Shown: positions 47,360-56,256 of the stretch, piece after piece
Layout: every line of letters starts with the position of its first letter
How positions within the stretch are numbered: position 1 is the stretch's first letter
From: Couchioplanes caeruleus
GTDB lineage: Bacteria; Actinomycetota; Actinomycetes; Mycobacteriales; Micromonosporaceae
DNA length: 64,000 bases
Reading direction: 5' to 3'
NCBI RefSeq assembly: GCF_023499255.1
Contig: NZ_CP092183.1
Location: forward strand, 5,824,501 to 5,888,500
Translations under genes and position numbers: made by a program
The notes under the pieces: generated by a model
Told to the model about the DNA's origin: nothing
What the model saw: the letters and a program-made list of their open reading frames with translations, nothing else
The model's database searches: none

Positions 47360-48195
47360 AAGGGGCGGACCGGCTTTCCCGTGACGCCGACGTCCGCGCG
47401 GAACAATGCCCCGGCCAGCGGGTCCTCGCGGGTGTCGATGTTCTCCTGCGACGTGGTGATGAACAGCTGGTCGAGGCGTTCGCCGCCGAAGGTGCAGGCG
47501 GTCACCTTGCGGGCCGGCACCTCGAGCTTGTCCTCGAGCACCCCGCCGGGGCCGTACCGGTAGACGGCGCCGCCGTTGGAGACCGCGGTCCACACGCCGC
47601 CGTCCGCGTCGACGGTCAGGCCGTCCGGACGGCCGCCGTCCGGTAGCTCCGCGAACGTCCGCCGGTGGGTGAGCCCGGTCGCCGGGTCGTAGTCGAACAC
47701 CGAGATGGCCGATGTCGCCGTGTCGTTGTAGTAGGCCCGGCTTCCGTCGGGGCTCCACTCCAGACCGTTGGAGACCGTCACGCCGTCGAGCACCACCTGG
47801 ACGGAGCCGTCCGGGTCGAGCCGGTAGACCGACGCCGCCCCGGGCGTCTGGTCGTAGGCCATCGACCCGCAGTAGAAGCGGCCGTCCGGGTCGCAGCCGC
47901 CCTCGTTCATCCGTACGCCGGGATCACTCCACAGCGGCGGCAACGTCGTCACGGTCCCGTCCGGCGCCTCGAGGGCGAAGCCGCGCTCCACCCCGATCAC
48001 CGCGCCGCCGCCCCGTCGCGGGCGGACCGCCGCGGCGACGGACGCGACGTGACGGCGCTCGACAGAGCCGCCGGGGCCCAGCGTCATGATGTCGCCGGCC
48101 AGCATGTCCACGAACCGCAGCCCGCCCCAGCCCGGATACCACACCGGGCCCTCACCGTGGTAGACGATCGGGTCGGTCACCTGCTCGACGCGCAT
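47350..48195 (-). CDS. SMP-30/gluconolactonase/LRE-family protein
   Basis: 281-residue six-bladed beta-propeller lactonase. Metal ligands are visible: Glu15 in HGEGPVW, Asn in VSNGLEWSPDG and Asp in RPDGLTVDADG; NEGGCDPDGRFYCG lies in the substrate side. It hydrolyses sugar lactones such as gluconolactone. ATG 48195 follows GGAGGA. The 3' end, including the stop, is formed by a 13-bp tandem repeat. Confidence 0.9.
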   Translation of the reverse strand: MRVEQVTDPIVYHGEGPVWYPGWGGLRFVDMLAGDIMTLGPGGSVERRHVASVAAAVRPRRGGGAVIGVERGFALEAPDGTVTTLPPLWSDPGVRMNEGGCDPDGRFYCGSMAYDQTPGAASVYRLDPDGSVQVVLDGVTVSNGLEWSPDGSRAYYNDTATSAISVFDYDPATGLTHRRTFAELPDGGRPDGLTVDADGGVWTAVSNGGAVYRYGPGGVLEDKLEVPARKVTACTFGGERLDQLFITTSQENIDTREDPLAGALFRADVGVTGKPVRPFAG

Positions 48196-48302
48196 GCCGG
48201 TCCTCCTGACCTCGGACGACGTCCCGTACCGATTATGCCGGTGGATCGGACGACCGGAGGTCTGCGGGGATTCCCCGGTCCCGCGCGTGCCTCGAACGGG
48301 CG

Positions 48303-48321
48303 GTTGCCGACCGTCGGCAAC
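48303..48321. promoter_or_regulatory. Palindrome GTTGCCGAC-C-GTCGGCAAC (stress-island motif, copy 1)
   Basis: Perfect 9-1-9 inverted repeat in the SMP-30/BON divergent region, centred about 129 bases before the BON start and 117 before the SMP-30 start. Core TTGCCGA-N3-TCGGCAA recurs at 48814 and, as TTGCCGG-N3-CCGGCAA, at 57571. Confidence 0.6.
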
Positions 48322-48440
48322 CCCGGGGACCCACCATGGCCGCTGCCCACCGTAGTCGGACGGTGACACATCGGCGACGCTTGACGTGACCGAAACGCCG
48401 TCGAGCACGGGCCGCACCGCAGCCCGGGAAGGACACCGAC

Positions 48441-48845
48441 ATGACTTGCCAGGCCGACGTCGCGACGCGCGACGGGACCGCCGGGACCGGCGCGCCGCGG
48501 GGCCGGGCCGCCGGGATCAGCCGCGAGGTTGCCGGGGTGCTGCGCCGCCGGCTGTGGATCCACCCCGAGCAGGTGCAGGCCCACACGATCGGCGGCACGG
48601 TGGTGCTCACCGGTGACGTGGGCCGACGGTCCACCGCCGCCATCGCCGGCCGCCTCGCCGCCGCCGTGCCCGGGGTGACCGCCGTCGTCGACGACCTGCG
48701 GTACGAGTTCGACGACACCGAGCTGGTCCGCTCGAAGGTGCACCGCACCCACCCGTTCAGCGCCGACCCGTTCCCGCCCGGGCACCGGAGCGGCCCCCGG
48801 CGCCGGCGCTTCTTTGCCGATCGTCGGCAACGAGCAGGCGCGTAA
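48441..48845 (+). CDS. BON-domain protein
   Basis: 134 residues. One BON domain at about 25-92 (VAGVLRRRLWIHPEQVQAHTIGG, VVLTGDVGRR, VPGVTAVVDDLRYEF) followed by a basic tail (RSGPRRRRF). BON domains bind phospholipids or ligands; in actinomycetes they are often joined or neighboured by CBS domains in stress regulons, and a CBS gene is found at 57685. There is no signal peptide, so it is cytoplasmic. ATG 48441 follows GGAAGGA. Confidence 0.85.
   Translation: MTCQADVATRDGTAGTGAPRGRAAGISREVAGVLRRRLWIHPEQVQAHTIGGTVVLTGDVGRRSTAAIAGRLAAAVPGVTAVVDDLRYEFDDTELVRSKVHRTHPFSADPFPPGHRSGPRRRRFFADRRQRAGA
48814..48830. promoter_or_regulatory. Palindrome TTGCCGA-TCG-TCGGCAA (copy 2)
   Basis: 7-3-7 inverted repeat over the last BON codons, centred about 107 bases before the actin-like gene at 48929. 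Being inside coding DNA yet matching copy 1 argues for selection as a binding site. Confidence 0.55.
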
Positions 48846-48893
48846 TTGACCGGCCGCAGCCCCTGCCGGTCGGCGCGCCGTGAGCGACCATCA

Positions 48894-48906
48894 AAGGTCC
48901 GACCTT
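48894..48906. promoter_or_regulatory. Palindrome AAGGTC-C-GACCTT
   Basis: 6-1-6 inverted repeat 22 bases before the actin-like gene, over its likely promoter or leader. Distinct from the TTGCCGA motif; possible operator. Confidence 0.35.
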
Positions 48907-48928
48907 CTGGGAAGCGAGGGAAACCGGC

Positions 48929-49702
48929 ATGGGCGTGACATCGATGCCGCGCACGGCGTCCCGCGGCCGGGCAGTCGCGGCGGCAGTGGCCGTCGACCTG
49001 GGCAGCCGCACCGCGGGCGTGTGGGCGGCGCACCGCGGCACCGTCAGCGGGCCGTGCGGCGATCCGTCCGCCCCGGCCGGCACGCTGGTACGCCGGGGCC
49101 GCGTCGTGGACGTCGACGGCTGCGTCGACGTGCTCACCCAGCTCGTGCGCCGCTACCCCCAGCCGGTTCCGGCCGGCGCGGTGATCGTGGCATGCCGGCC
49201 GGTGCTGGCTTCCGAGGCGGACCAGGCGGCGACCCGCCAGGTGCTCGACACCGTGTTCGCGCCGGCCCGGATCATGTTCGTCGACGCGGTCCGCGCCGCC
49301 GCGATCGGCTCGGGCGCGGCCGCGGGCACCCTGCTCGTCGTCGACGTCGGCGCCGAGCTGACCGAGGTCGCGTTGCTCAGCGACGGCCGGGTCGTCGCCG
49401 CACGCCGGTCCGAGATCGGCACCCGGGACCTCAGCCGGGGCGCCACCGTCGAGCTGCTCGGCGACGCCGTCGTCGGCCACGTCGACGAGCTGCGTACCGG
49501 CGCCGACGCTTCTCACGTGCTGACCGCGATGGCGCGCGGCCTGCTGCTGGTGGGTGACGGCGCCCTGCATCCGGCGCTCGCCTCCACCGTGTCGGGCGCG
49601 TTGCGCGTACGCGTGCACCGCGCCGCCGCCCCTCGCACCGCGGCGCTCAACGGCGCCGGTCTGGCCGCGATGTCGCTGGCCCGTCACCCCGTGGGCGGCT
49701 GA
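48929..49702 (+). CDS. Short actin-like (MreB/Hsp70-fold) ATPase-like protein
   Basis: 257 residues with actin-superfamily signatures: VAVDLGSRTAGVW (phosphate-1 loop), LLVVDVGAELTEVALLSDG (phosphate-2) and a C-terminal GDGALHPALASTVSGALRVRVHR near the adenosine site. MreB is about 340 residues, so about 80 are missing, probably from subdomains B or D. It is therefore unlikely to form the normal cytoskeleton filament. GAGGGA precedes ATG 48929; ATG 48944 is possible. It lies between BON and DksA-like genes in what looks like a stress island. Confidence 0.78.
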   Translation: MGVTSMPRTASRGRAVAAAVAVDLGSRTAGVWAAHRGTVSGPCGDPSAPAGTLVRRGRVVDVDGCVDVLTQLVRRYPQPVPAGAVIVACRPVLASEADQAATRQVLDTVFAPARIMFVDAVRAAAIGSGAAAGTLLVVDVGAELTEVALLSDGRVVAARRSEIGTRDLSRGATVELLGDAVVGHVDELRTGADASHVLTAMARGLLLVGDGALHPALASTVSGALRVRVHRAAAPRTAALNGAGLAAMSLARHPVGG

Positions 49703-49743
49703 TCCGCCGCACCTCACCGCGAAGCTCATCGACCGGAGGCATC

Positions 49744-50079
49744 ATGACCAGCACGTTGCACCGTCCGGCCCCACTGTCGCCCGAGCCGATGGAGTTGCTG
49801 CGGAGCATGCTCGAGGAGGACTTCGCGGTGCAGACCGCGCGGCTGACGCAGCTCACCGTGTACGCCCGCATGCCCGGGCACGGCGGCTACGACGCGCACG
49901 CCCTCGAGCTGCTCACCGCCGCCGCCCGGCAGCGCATCGCCGACACGGCCGCCGCCCTGCGCCGCATGGCCGAGGGAACGTACGGCGTCTGCGGCGCCTG
50001 CGAGCGGCCGATCCCGCTGGGCCGGCTGCGCAGCGTGCCCTCCGCGAGCCTCTGCGGCGCCTGCGAGCAGTCCTCCTGA
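49744..50079 (+). CDS. TraR/DksA-type zinc-finger protein
   Basis: 111 residues. A helical N-terminal part ends in the C4 zinc finger CGACERPIP...CGACEQ with the conserved YGVCGACERPIPLGRL. Such proteins bind the RNA-polymerase secondary channel or act as small stress regulators. The usual acidic coiled-coil tip is not obvious here, so direct DksA activity is uncertain. ATG 49744 follows CGGAGG. It is followed by the convergent mnh operon. Confidence 0.85.
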   Translation: MTSTLHRPAPLSPEPMELLRSMLEEDFAVQTARLTQLTVYARMPGHGGYDAHALELLTAAARQRIADTAAALRRMAEGTYGVCGACERPIPLGRLRSVPSASLCGACEQSS

Positions 50080-50097
50080 TCGCGCCGGGCCGGCCGG

Positions 50098-50460
50098 TCA
50101 GCGCGCAGGCGACCCGTCGTCCGTACGCTGCTCGCGCAGCTCGTCGACGATGAGCAGGTCGGCGCGCGCCTGCCCGGCCCGGTAGACCGCCCGGCCCACC
50201 ATGTGCGCGGCGACCGGCGCGGTGACCAGCTGGAAGACGCCGACCAGGACCAGCGTCGTGACGTCGATGACGTTGTGCAGCCGTACCGCCGCGCCCGCGA
50301 GGATCAGCAGCAGCCCGAGCACCTGGGGCTTGGTCGCCGCGTGCATGCGGGACAGCAGGTCGGGGAAGCGCAGCAGGCCGACGCCGGCCGCGAGGCTGAG
50401 CACCGCGCCCGAGACGAGGCAGGCGCCGGCCACGATGTCCGCGAGGGTCTGCACGCTCAT
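50098..50460 (-). CDS. mnhG: Mrp-type Na+/H+ antiporter subunit G
   Basis: 120 residues, three transmembrane helices: LADIVAGACLVSGAVLSLAAGVGLL, the family motif LRFPDLLSRMHAATKP and VLGLLLILAGAAVRL. It is the last gene of the antiporter operon; its ATG overlaps the mnhF stop (ATGA). A charged C-terminal tail (DELREQRTDDGS) is cytoplasmic. Confidence 0.93.
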   Translation of the reverse strand: MSVQTLADIVAGACLVSGAVLSLAAGVGLLRFPDLLSRMHAATKPQVLGLLLILAGAAVRLHNVIDVTTLVLVGVFQLVTAPVAAHMVGRAVYRAGQARADLLIVDELREQRTDDGSPAR

Positions 50461-50717
50461 CGCCGGCTCCGCGGGGAGAACCGGGCGACGGTGACCGAGC
50501 CGATGAAGCCCAGGACGGACAGCACGACCAGGACGGGCAGCGATGTCGCGTCGCGGGTGAAGGCGGCCTCGGCGGCGATCGCGCACACCACGATGGCGAG
50601 CAGCACGTCGACGGCGACGATGCGGTCCAGCGTGGTCGGCCCGCGGACGATGCGGACCAGCACGAGCGACACGGCCGCGAACAGCAGCGCGGACACGGTG
50701 ATGCCGACGACGGTCAT
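50457..50717 (-). CDS. mnhF: Mrp-type antiporter subunit F
   Basis: 86 residues with three transmembrane helices and the MnhF pattern VRIVRGPTTLDRIVAVDVL, then FIGSVTVARF. It starts at ATG 50717 overlapping the mnhE stop and ends overlapping the mnhG start, so subunits E, F and G are made in step. Confidence 0.93.
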   Translation of the reverse strand: MTVVGITVSALLFAAVSLVLVRIVRGPTTLDRIVAVDVLLAIVVCAIAAEAAFTRDATSLPVLVVLSVLGFIGSVTVARFSPRSRR

Positions 50718-51292
50718 GAGTGTTCCCTTCTGCGGACCGGGACCGGACCGTCGAGCATCGCGATCTCGGCCTCGGAGCCGATGGCGCGGACGATACGGGC
50801 CTCGGTGGCGTACACCTCGCGGCGGAAGCGTTCGACGGCGTCGCGGTCGGCCACCCCGATGACGTGGATGTAGAGCGTGGTGGACGCCTGGTCGGTGTCC
50901 ACGATCAGGCTGCCGGGCACCAGCGACACGGCTTCCCCGGTCAGCGTCAGCACCAGATCGGACGGCACCCGCAACGGCACCCGGATGATGGCGCTGCGCG
51001 GCTGGTGGCCGAGGCGGAACGCCAGCACGACCAGCTGCCCGCTGGCCCGGACGAGGTCGCTGACGAACCGTACGGCGAAGCGCAGCAGCCCGAGCGGGTG
51101 CGGACGCCCGGCGAACGTGACCGGCGGGAGCGGGAAGACCTTCAGCACGACGGCCGCGACGACGATCCCGCTCGCCAGGTTGGCCCAGGAGAAGACGCCC
51201 CAGAGCAGCATCCACACGGCGACGAGCACGACGGCGGCGACGATCCGGTCGCGCCACCGGGCACGCGGCACCGCGGAGGAACCGGTGGTCAT
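50714..51292 (-). CDS. mnhE: Mrp-type antiporter subunit E
   Basis: 192 residues. Membrane helices in the N-terminal third (VAAVVLVAVWMLLWGVFSW, ASGIVVAAVVLKVF) precede a cytoplasmic MnhE domain with LTLTGEAVSLVPGSLIVDTD and LYIHVIGV. It is required for assembly of the Mrp complex in other bacteria. ATG 51292 overlaps the mnhD stop. Confidence 0.93.
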   Translation of the reverse strand: MTTGSSAVPRARWRDRIVAAVVLVAVWMLLWGVFSWANLASGIVVAAVVLKVFPLPPVTFAGRPHPLGLLRFAVRFVSDLVRASGQLVVLAFRLGHQPRSAIIRVPLRVPSDLVLTLTGEAVSLVPGSLIVDTDQASTTLYIHVIGVADRDAVERFRREVYATEARIVRAIGSEAEIAMLDGPVPVRRREHS

Positions 51293-52806
51293 GGCACCTC
51301 CCCGAAGACGGCGTGGACGTACGGCTGCCGCTCGCGCAGCTCCGTGGCGGCCCGGCTGGTGAGGTCGAACAGCGGACCGGACACCACGGTCAGCCCGGTG
51401 CCCAGCACGACGAGGGCCAGCGTGGCGCCCACCATCATCCGGGGCAACGCCCGGCCGGCCCGCGCGCCGCCGTCCGCGGGCATCGAGGCGTGCGGGGTCC
51501 GCCAGAAGGCGAGGTTCCACACGCGGCCGATGGCGTAGAGGGTCAGCAGGCTGGTGACCACGCTCCCGGCGACGAGGACCCAGGCCAGCGTGCCACCGGC
51601 GTCCACCCCGGCCTGCAGCAGTCCGAGCTTGCCCAGGAACCCGGAGAACGGCGGGATGCCGGCGAGGTTCAGGGCGGGCACGAAGAACAGCACCCCGAGC
51701 ACCGGTGCCAGCCGGGCGAGGCCGCCGAGGCGGTCCAGCGTCGTGGTGCCGCCCCGGCGCTCGATGAGCCCCGCGGCGAGGAACAGCGTGGTCTGCACGA
51801 CGATGTGGTGCACGACGTAGAAGATCGCCCCGGACAGCCCGGCGCTGGAGGCGAGCCCGATGCCGAACAGCATGTACCCGATGTGGCTGACCAGCGTGAA
51901 GGACAGCAGACGCTTGATGTCGGACTGCGCCACCGCGCCGAGAATGCCGACGATCATCGTCAGCAGCGCGGCGACCAGCAGCACGCCGCCGGCCGGGCCG
52001 TCCGGGAACAGCAGGGTCTGGGTACGGATGATCGCGTACACGCCGACCTTGGTGAGCAGCCCGGCGAAGACCGCCGTGACGGGCGCGATGGCCGTGGGAT
52101 AGCTGTCGGGCAGCCACGCCGACAGCGGGAAGACGGCCGCCTTGATGCCGAAGGCGAGCAGCAGCATGCTCTGCAGCCCCAGCTGGAGGCTGTCGGGCAG
52201 CGCGTCCAGCCGGCCGGCGAGCTGCGCCAGGTTCAGCGTGCCGGTGGCCGCGTAGATCAGCCCGATGGCGGTCAGGAAGATCAGCGACGACAGCAGGCTG
52301 ACCACGACGTACGTCGTACCGGTGCGGATGCGGCTGCGGGTGGCGCCGATCGTGATGAGCACGTAGCTGGCGGCGAGCAGGATCTCGAAGCCGACGTAGA
52401 GGTTGAACAGGTCGCCGGCGAGGAACGCGTTGGTGACGCCGGCGGTGAGGATCAGGTACGCCGGGTGGTAGACCGCCACGGGTACGGCGTCGTCGCCGTC
52501 GGCCATGCCCTGCCCGATCGAGTACACCAGCACGCAGAGCGTCACCGCGGCGGACACCACCAGCATCAGCGCGGCGAGCCGGTCGGCGACGAGCACGATG
52601 CCCAGCGGCGCCGCCCAGCCGCCGACGGCGACGGTCAGCGGGGCTCCGGTGGCGGTGGATGCCAGCAGGAGGACCGCGACCACCAGCGTCGCGGACAGGA
52701 CCAGCACGCTCACCGCGCGTTGCAGCACCGGGCGCCGGCGCAGCAGCAGCGTCACCGCGGCGCCGAGCAGCGGCATGATCACCGGGAGCGGGACGAGCCA
52801 GGTCAT
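51289..52806 (-). CDS. mnhD: Mrp-type antiporter subunit D (NADH-quinone oxidoreductase M/N-like)
   Basis: 505-residue polytopic protein homologous to complex I antiporter-like subunits, with the conserved glutamate in FEILLAASYVL, lysine in GIKAAVFPLSAWLPDSYP and histidines around SHIGYMLFGIG and VVHHIVVQTTLF. It is one of the two proton-conducting subunits. ATG 52806 overlaps the mnhC stop (ATGA). Confidence 0.95.
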   Translation of the reverse strand: MTWLVPLPVIMPLLGAAVTLLLRRRPVLQRAVSVLVLSATLVVAVLLLASTATGAPLTVAVGGWAAPLGIVLVADRLAALMLVVSAAVTLCVLVYSIGQGMADGDDAVPVAVYHPAYLILTAGVTNAFLAGDLFNLYVGFEILLAASYVLITIGATRSRIRTGTTYVVVSLLSSLIFLTAIGLIYAATGTLNLAQLAGRLDALPDSLQLGLQSMLLLAFGIKAAVFPLSAWLPDSYPTAIAPVTAVFAGLLTKVGVYAIIRTQTLLFPDGPAGGVLLVAALLTMIVGILGAVAQSDIKRLLSFTLVSHIGYMLFGIGLASSAGLSGAIFYVVHHIVVQTTLFLAAGLIERRGGTTTLDRLGGLARLAPVLGVLFFVPALNLAGIPPFSGFLGKLGLLQAGVDAGGTLAWVLVAGSVVTSLLTLYAIGRVWNLAFWRTPHASMPADGGARAGRALPRMMVGATLALVVLGTGLTVVSGPLFDLTSRAATELRERQPYVHAVFGEVP

Positions 52807-53237
52807 CGCGGCCCCCCGTCCCGCGACAGCTCGGGGGTGTCGGCGGTGTCGGCGGTGTCCTCGTCCTCCAGGCCCTCGTCGCGCTCCGCGCGCCGCATGA
52901 TGCGCCGGTCCTCCACGTCGTCCTGCACGTTGTCGTGCCCGGTCAGCAGCCAGCTGCGGTACGCCATCGCGAGCAGGAACGCGGTCATGCCGAGCGTGAT
53001 GACGATCGCGGTGAGGATCATGGCCTGGGTCAGCGGGTCGCCCATCTTCGGCTCCGGGGTGACGCCGACGATGGGCGGGCCGCCGTACGCGCCGCCGAGC
53101 AGGATGAGCAGGTTCACCCCGTTGCCCAGCATCGTGATGCCGAGGATGACCCGGGTCAGGTTGCGTTCCAGCAGCAGCGTGACACCGGCGGCGAACAGCA
53201 CCCCGACGACGACCACCAGCACCAGGTTGGGACTCAT
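52803..53237 (-). CDS. mnhC: Mrp-type antiporter subunit C (NuoK-like)
   Basis: 144 residues, three transmembrane helices homologous to NuoK (LERNLTRVILGITMLGNGVNLLIL, TQAMILTAIVITLGMTAFLLAM). An acidic cytoplasmic tail of about 40 residues (ERDEGLEDEDTADTADTPE) extends beyond the usual length. It starts at ATG 53237, 85 bp after the mnhA stop, and overlaps mnhD. Confidence 0.93.
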   Translation of the reverse strand: MSPNLVLVVVVGVLFAAGVTLLLERNLTRVILGITMLGNGVNLLILLGGAYGGPPIVGVTPEPKMGDPLTQAMILTAIVITLGMTAFLLAMAYRSWLLTGHDNVQDDVEDRRIMRRAERDEGLEDEDTADTADTPELSRDGGPR

Positions 53238-53322
53238 GCCGCACCTGCCTTCGGTGTGCCCTTCCGGCCGTCACGGTCACGGCCGCCCGCGGCGAACGCT
53301 CGCCGCAGCTCGGTGCAGTGGG

Positions 53323-56154
53323 TCATACCAGCTCCTTCTCCCGGCGGGCCGTCTCCTCGGCGCGCTGGACCTGCTCGTGGCGGTCGACCTCCGCGCCGAG
53401 GCTGCGCAGGATGTTCAGCACCACGCCGATGACGACGAGGTACACGCCGACGTCGAAGACCATCGACGTGACGAAGTGGACGTGGCCCAGCAGCGGCAGA
53501 TGCCAGTCCAGCAGCGTGCTCTGCAGCACCTGGCCACCGCCGATCAGGCCGGCGAGGCCGGTGCCGAGCGCGATGAACAGCCCGGCGCCCATCACCGCGC
53601 CGGCGTCCACCGGCGCGGCCACCGCCAGCTCGTGCCGGCCGCCGGCCAGGTAGCGCAGCACCAGGGCCAGCCCGACGACGAGCCCACCGGCGAAACCGCC
53701 GCCGGGAGCGTTGTGACCGGCGAACAGCAGGTAGATCGAGAACAGCACGATCGTGTGGAACACCAGCCGGGTGACCACCTCGAGGATGGGCGAGCGCAGG
53801 CCGGCGTCGAGCGTGTGCCCGGCCATCAGCCACACCTGCCCGCGCGGCGGCGTGGGCAGCGGCGGGCGCCGGCCGCTGTGCAGCAGGCGCCCCGATCCGC
53901 CGAACACGAGCCCGGCGACGCCGATCGCGGCCACCAGCAGCACCGAGATCTCGCCCATCGTGTCCCAGGCCCGGATGTCGACCAGCGTCACGTTGACCAC
54001 GTTGCGCCCGCCGCCGTACGACACGGCCGGCTCGGGGAAGCCGGTGGAGATCGCGACGGCCTGCCGGCCCGCGGTCGCCGCGTACGCCAGGCCGGAGATC
54101 ACCGTGCCCACCGCGATCCCGATGGCCACCCGCACCCGGCGGCTGGCGACCAGCGGGCGGATCGAGAAGTGCCCGGGCAGCCGGCGCAGCACCAGCACGA
54201 ACATGACCATCGTGCACGTCTCGACGAGCAGCTGGGTCAGGGCGAGGTCGGGGGCGCCGTGCAGGATGAACAGGATCGCCGTGGCGTACCCGGTCACGCC
54301 GACCAGGACCACCGCGGCCAGCCGGCGGCGCGCCCGGGTCGCGAACACGGCGGCGACGATGAGGACCGCCGCGGGCACCACCTGCAGGGCGTTGTCCCAC
54401 AGCCGGAACCCGCCGGGCAGCGGCCAGGCGGCCAGCAGGGCACCGCCGCCGAGCAGGACCAGGACCAGCAGGATCGTGCCGAGGTAGATCGGCAGGGAAC
54501 CACGCTGGGTGGCGCCGGTGACCTCGATGGCGAGCCGGCCCAGCCCGTCGGTGGCCCGCTCGTAGCTGCCGGCCCCGTCGACGGGCAGCCGCACCCGCCG
54601 CCACCAGCGCGTCCGCATCGTCATCGCGAACAGCGCCGCGCCGCAGGCCAGGACCAGCGCGGACAGGGCCAGCCCGGGTGTCACCCCGTGCCACAGCGCG
54701 AGGTGGTAGTGGCCGGCGTCGGGATAGGTGTCGGCGTAGCCGGCGAGGAGCCGGTCGAGCGCGGGCGCGAACAGCCCGGCCGCGAGCCCGGCCGCGGCCA
54801 GCAGCGCCGCCGGTCCCAGGAACGACCAGGAGACCCGATGGACCGTACGCGGCTCGACGGCGGGCTTGTCGAAGAAGGCGCCCCACAGGAACCGCACCGT
54901 GTACGCGACCGTCAGCATCGACCCGGCGACGACCGCGGCGAGGACCGTCCACTCCCACCAGCCGCCGGAGAGGAACGCGTCGATGATGGCTTCCTTGCCG
55001 ACGAACCCGGCCAGCGGCGGTACCCCGGCCATCGAGAGCGCGGCGAGCAGGGCCACCACCCACACCGCGGGCGCGGACCGTCGCAGACCGCTGAGCTCGC
55101 GCAGGTTCCGGGTGCCGGCGGCGTGGTCGATGATGCCGACCACGAAGAACAGCGCGGCCTTGAACATGGCGTGCGCCAGCAGCATCATGGCGCCGGCCAG
55201 CGCCGCGTCGCGGAACCCCGCGCCGAGCGCGACGACCAGCAGGCCCAGCTGGCTGACCGTCCCGTACGCGAGCAGCAGCTTCAGATCATGCTGACGCAGC
55301 GCGGTCCACCCGCCGAACAGCATGGTGACCGCGCCCGTGGCCAGCACGACCGGCCGCCACGGCCCGGCGTCGGCCAGCGCGGGCCCGAGCAGCCCGACGA
55401 GGAACACGCCGGCCTTGACCATCGCGGCGGCGTGCAGGTACGCGCTGACCGGCGTCGGGGCGGCCATCGCCGCGGGCAGCCAGAAGCTGAACGGGAAGAT
55501 CGCCGACTTGGACAGCGCGCCGAGCAGCAGCAGGATCACGGCGACGGCCAGGTAGCCGCCGCCGGGCAGGTCGGACACCACCTGCGACCAGCGGTAGCTG
55601 CCGGCGTGCTCGCCGAGCATGATGATGCCCACGAGCATCGCCAACCCGCCCAGCGTGGTGACGATCAGCGCCTGCAGGGCGGCGCGCCGGCTCGCCCGGG
55701 CGGCCGCGTCGTGCCCGATCAGCAGGTACGAGAAGACGGTGGTCAGTTCCCAGAAGACGTACAGCACGATGAGGTTGTCGGAGACGACGAGGCCGAGCAT
55801 CGCACCGGCGAAGCCGACGAACACCCCGGCGAAGCGGGCGAGCCCCGGCTCACCGGCGTCGAAGTACCGGGCGCAGTAGATCAGCGCGAGCGCCCCCACA
55901 CCGCCGACGAGCAGCACCATCAGCCAGGACAGTGAGGTCATCCGCAGGGCCACGTCGAGGCCGAGCTGCCCGGCCCACGGGTACGTCTCGGCCACAGCGT
56001 GCCCGTCGCGCATGGCCGCCGTGTGGGTGAGGGCCCATACCAGCGCGGCGCCCGGCACGGCCGCCAGCACGTAGAAGGCTCGAAGCTTGAGCAGGCGTAC
56101 GAGCCCGGGGGCCGCGACGGCCGCGGCCAGGTGAGCGGTCAGCAGGATCAGCAC
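53323..56154 (-). CDS. mnhA: Mrp-type antiporter subunit A fused to subunit B
   Basis: 943 residues: a NuoL-like antiporter unit at about 1-500 (WELTTVFSYLLIG, SKSAIFPFSFWLPAAMAAPTPVSAYLHAAAMVKAG, KAALFFVVGIIDHA), then the MnhA C-terminal MbhD/E-like portion and an MnhB domain at about 790-930 (FHTIVLFSIYLLFAGHNAPGGGFAGG). It couples proton entry to Na+ (or other monovalent cation) export and pH control. GTG 56154 follows GAGGGGG. No separate mnhB gene exists because B is fused here. It is the first antiporter gene of the A-C-D-E-F-G operon. Confidence 0.95.
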   Translation of the reverse strand: MLILLTAHLAAAVAAPGLVRLLKLRAFYVLAAVPGAALVWALTHTAAMRDGHAVAETYPWAGQLGLDVALRMTSLSWLMVLLVGGVGALALIYCARYFDAGEPGLARFAGVFVGFAGAMLGLVVSDNLIVLYVFWELTTVFSYLLIGHDAAARASRRAALQALIVTTLGGLAMLVGIIMLGEHAGSYRWSQVVSDLPGGGYLAVAVILLLLGALSKSAIFPFSFWLPAAMAAPTPVSAYLHAAAMVKAGVFLVGLLGPALADAGPWRPVVLATGAVTMLFGGWTALRQHDLKLLLAYGTVSQLGLLVVALGAGFRDAALAGAMMLLAHAMFKAALFFVVGIIDHAAGTRNLRELSGLRRSAPAVWVVALLAALSMAGVPPLAGFVGKEAIIDAFLSGGWWEWTVLAAVVAGSMLTVAYTVRFLWGAFFDKPAVEPRTVHRVSWSFLGPAALLAAAGLAAGLFAPALDRLLAGYADTYPDAGHYHLALWHGVTPGLALSALVLACGAALFAMTMRTRWWRRVRLPVDGAGSYERATDGLGRLAIEVTGATQRGSLPIYLGTILLVLVLLGGGALLAAWPLPGGFRLWDNALQVVPAAVLIVAAVFATRARRRLAAVVLVGVTGYATAILFILHGAPDLALTQLLVETCTMVMFVLVLRRLPGHFSIRPLVASRRVRVAIGIAVGTVISGLAYAATAGRQAVAISTGFPEPAVSYGGGRNVVNVTLVDIRAWDTMGEISVLLVAAIGVAGLVFGGSGRLLHSGRRPPLPTPPRGQVWLMAGHTLDAGLRSPILEVVTRLVFHTIVLFSIYLLFAGHNAPGGGFAGGLVVGLALVLRYLAGGRHELAVAAPVDAGAVMGAGLFIALGTGLAGLIGGGQVLQSTLLDWHLPLLGHVHFVTSMVFDVGVYLVVIGVVLNILRSLGAEVDRHEQVQRAEETARREKELV

Positions 56155-56256
56155 ACGGAGTCCCCCTCTGCCCGGCGACGGCGCCCGGTGCGGCTGACGT
56201 ACCCGCGCATCCCGGTGGGCAACCCGCCGGCCGCGGCGGCGATGTCTCGAATTCGA

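Noticed and set aside
51313..55935. A 1540-codon open frame on the plus strand
   Set aside because: It is antisense to the complete mnh antiporter operon; composition is Gln/His/Arg/Gly-rich with no domain, an artefact of high GC third positions in the real genes.
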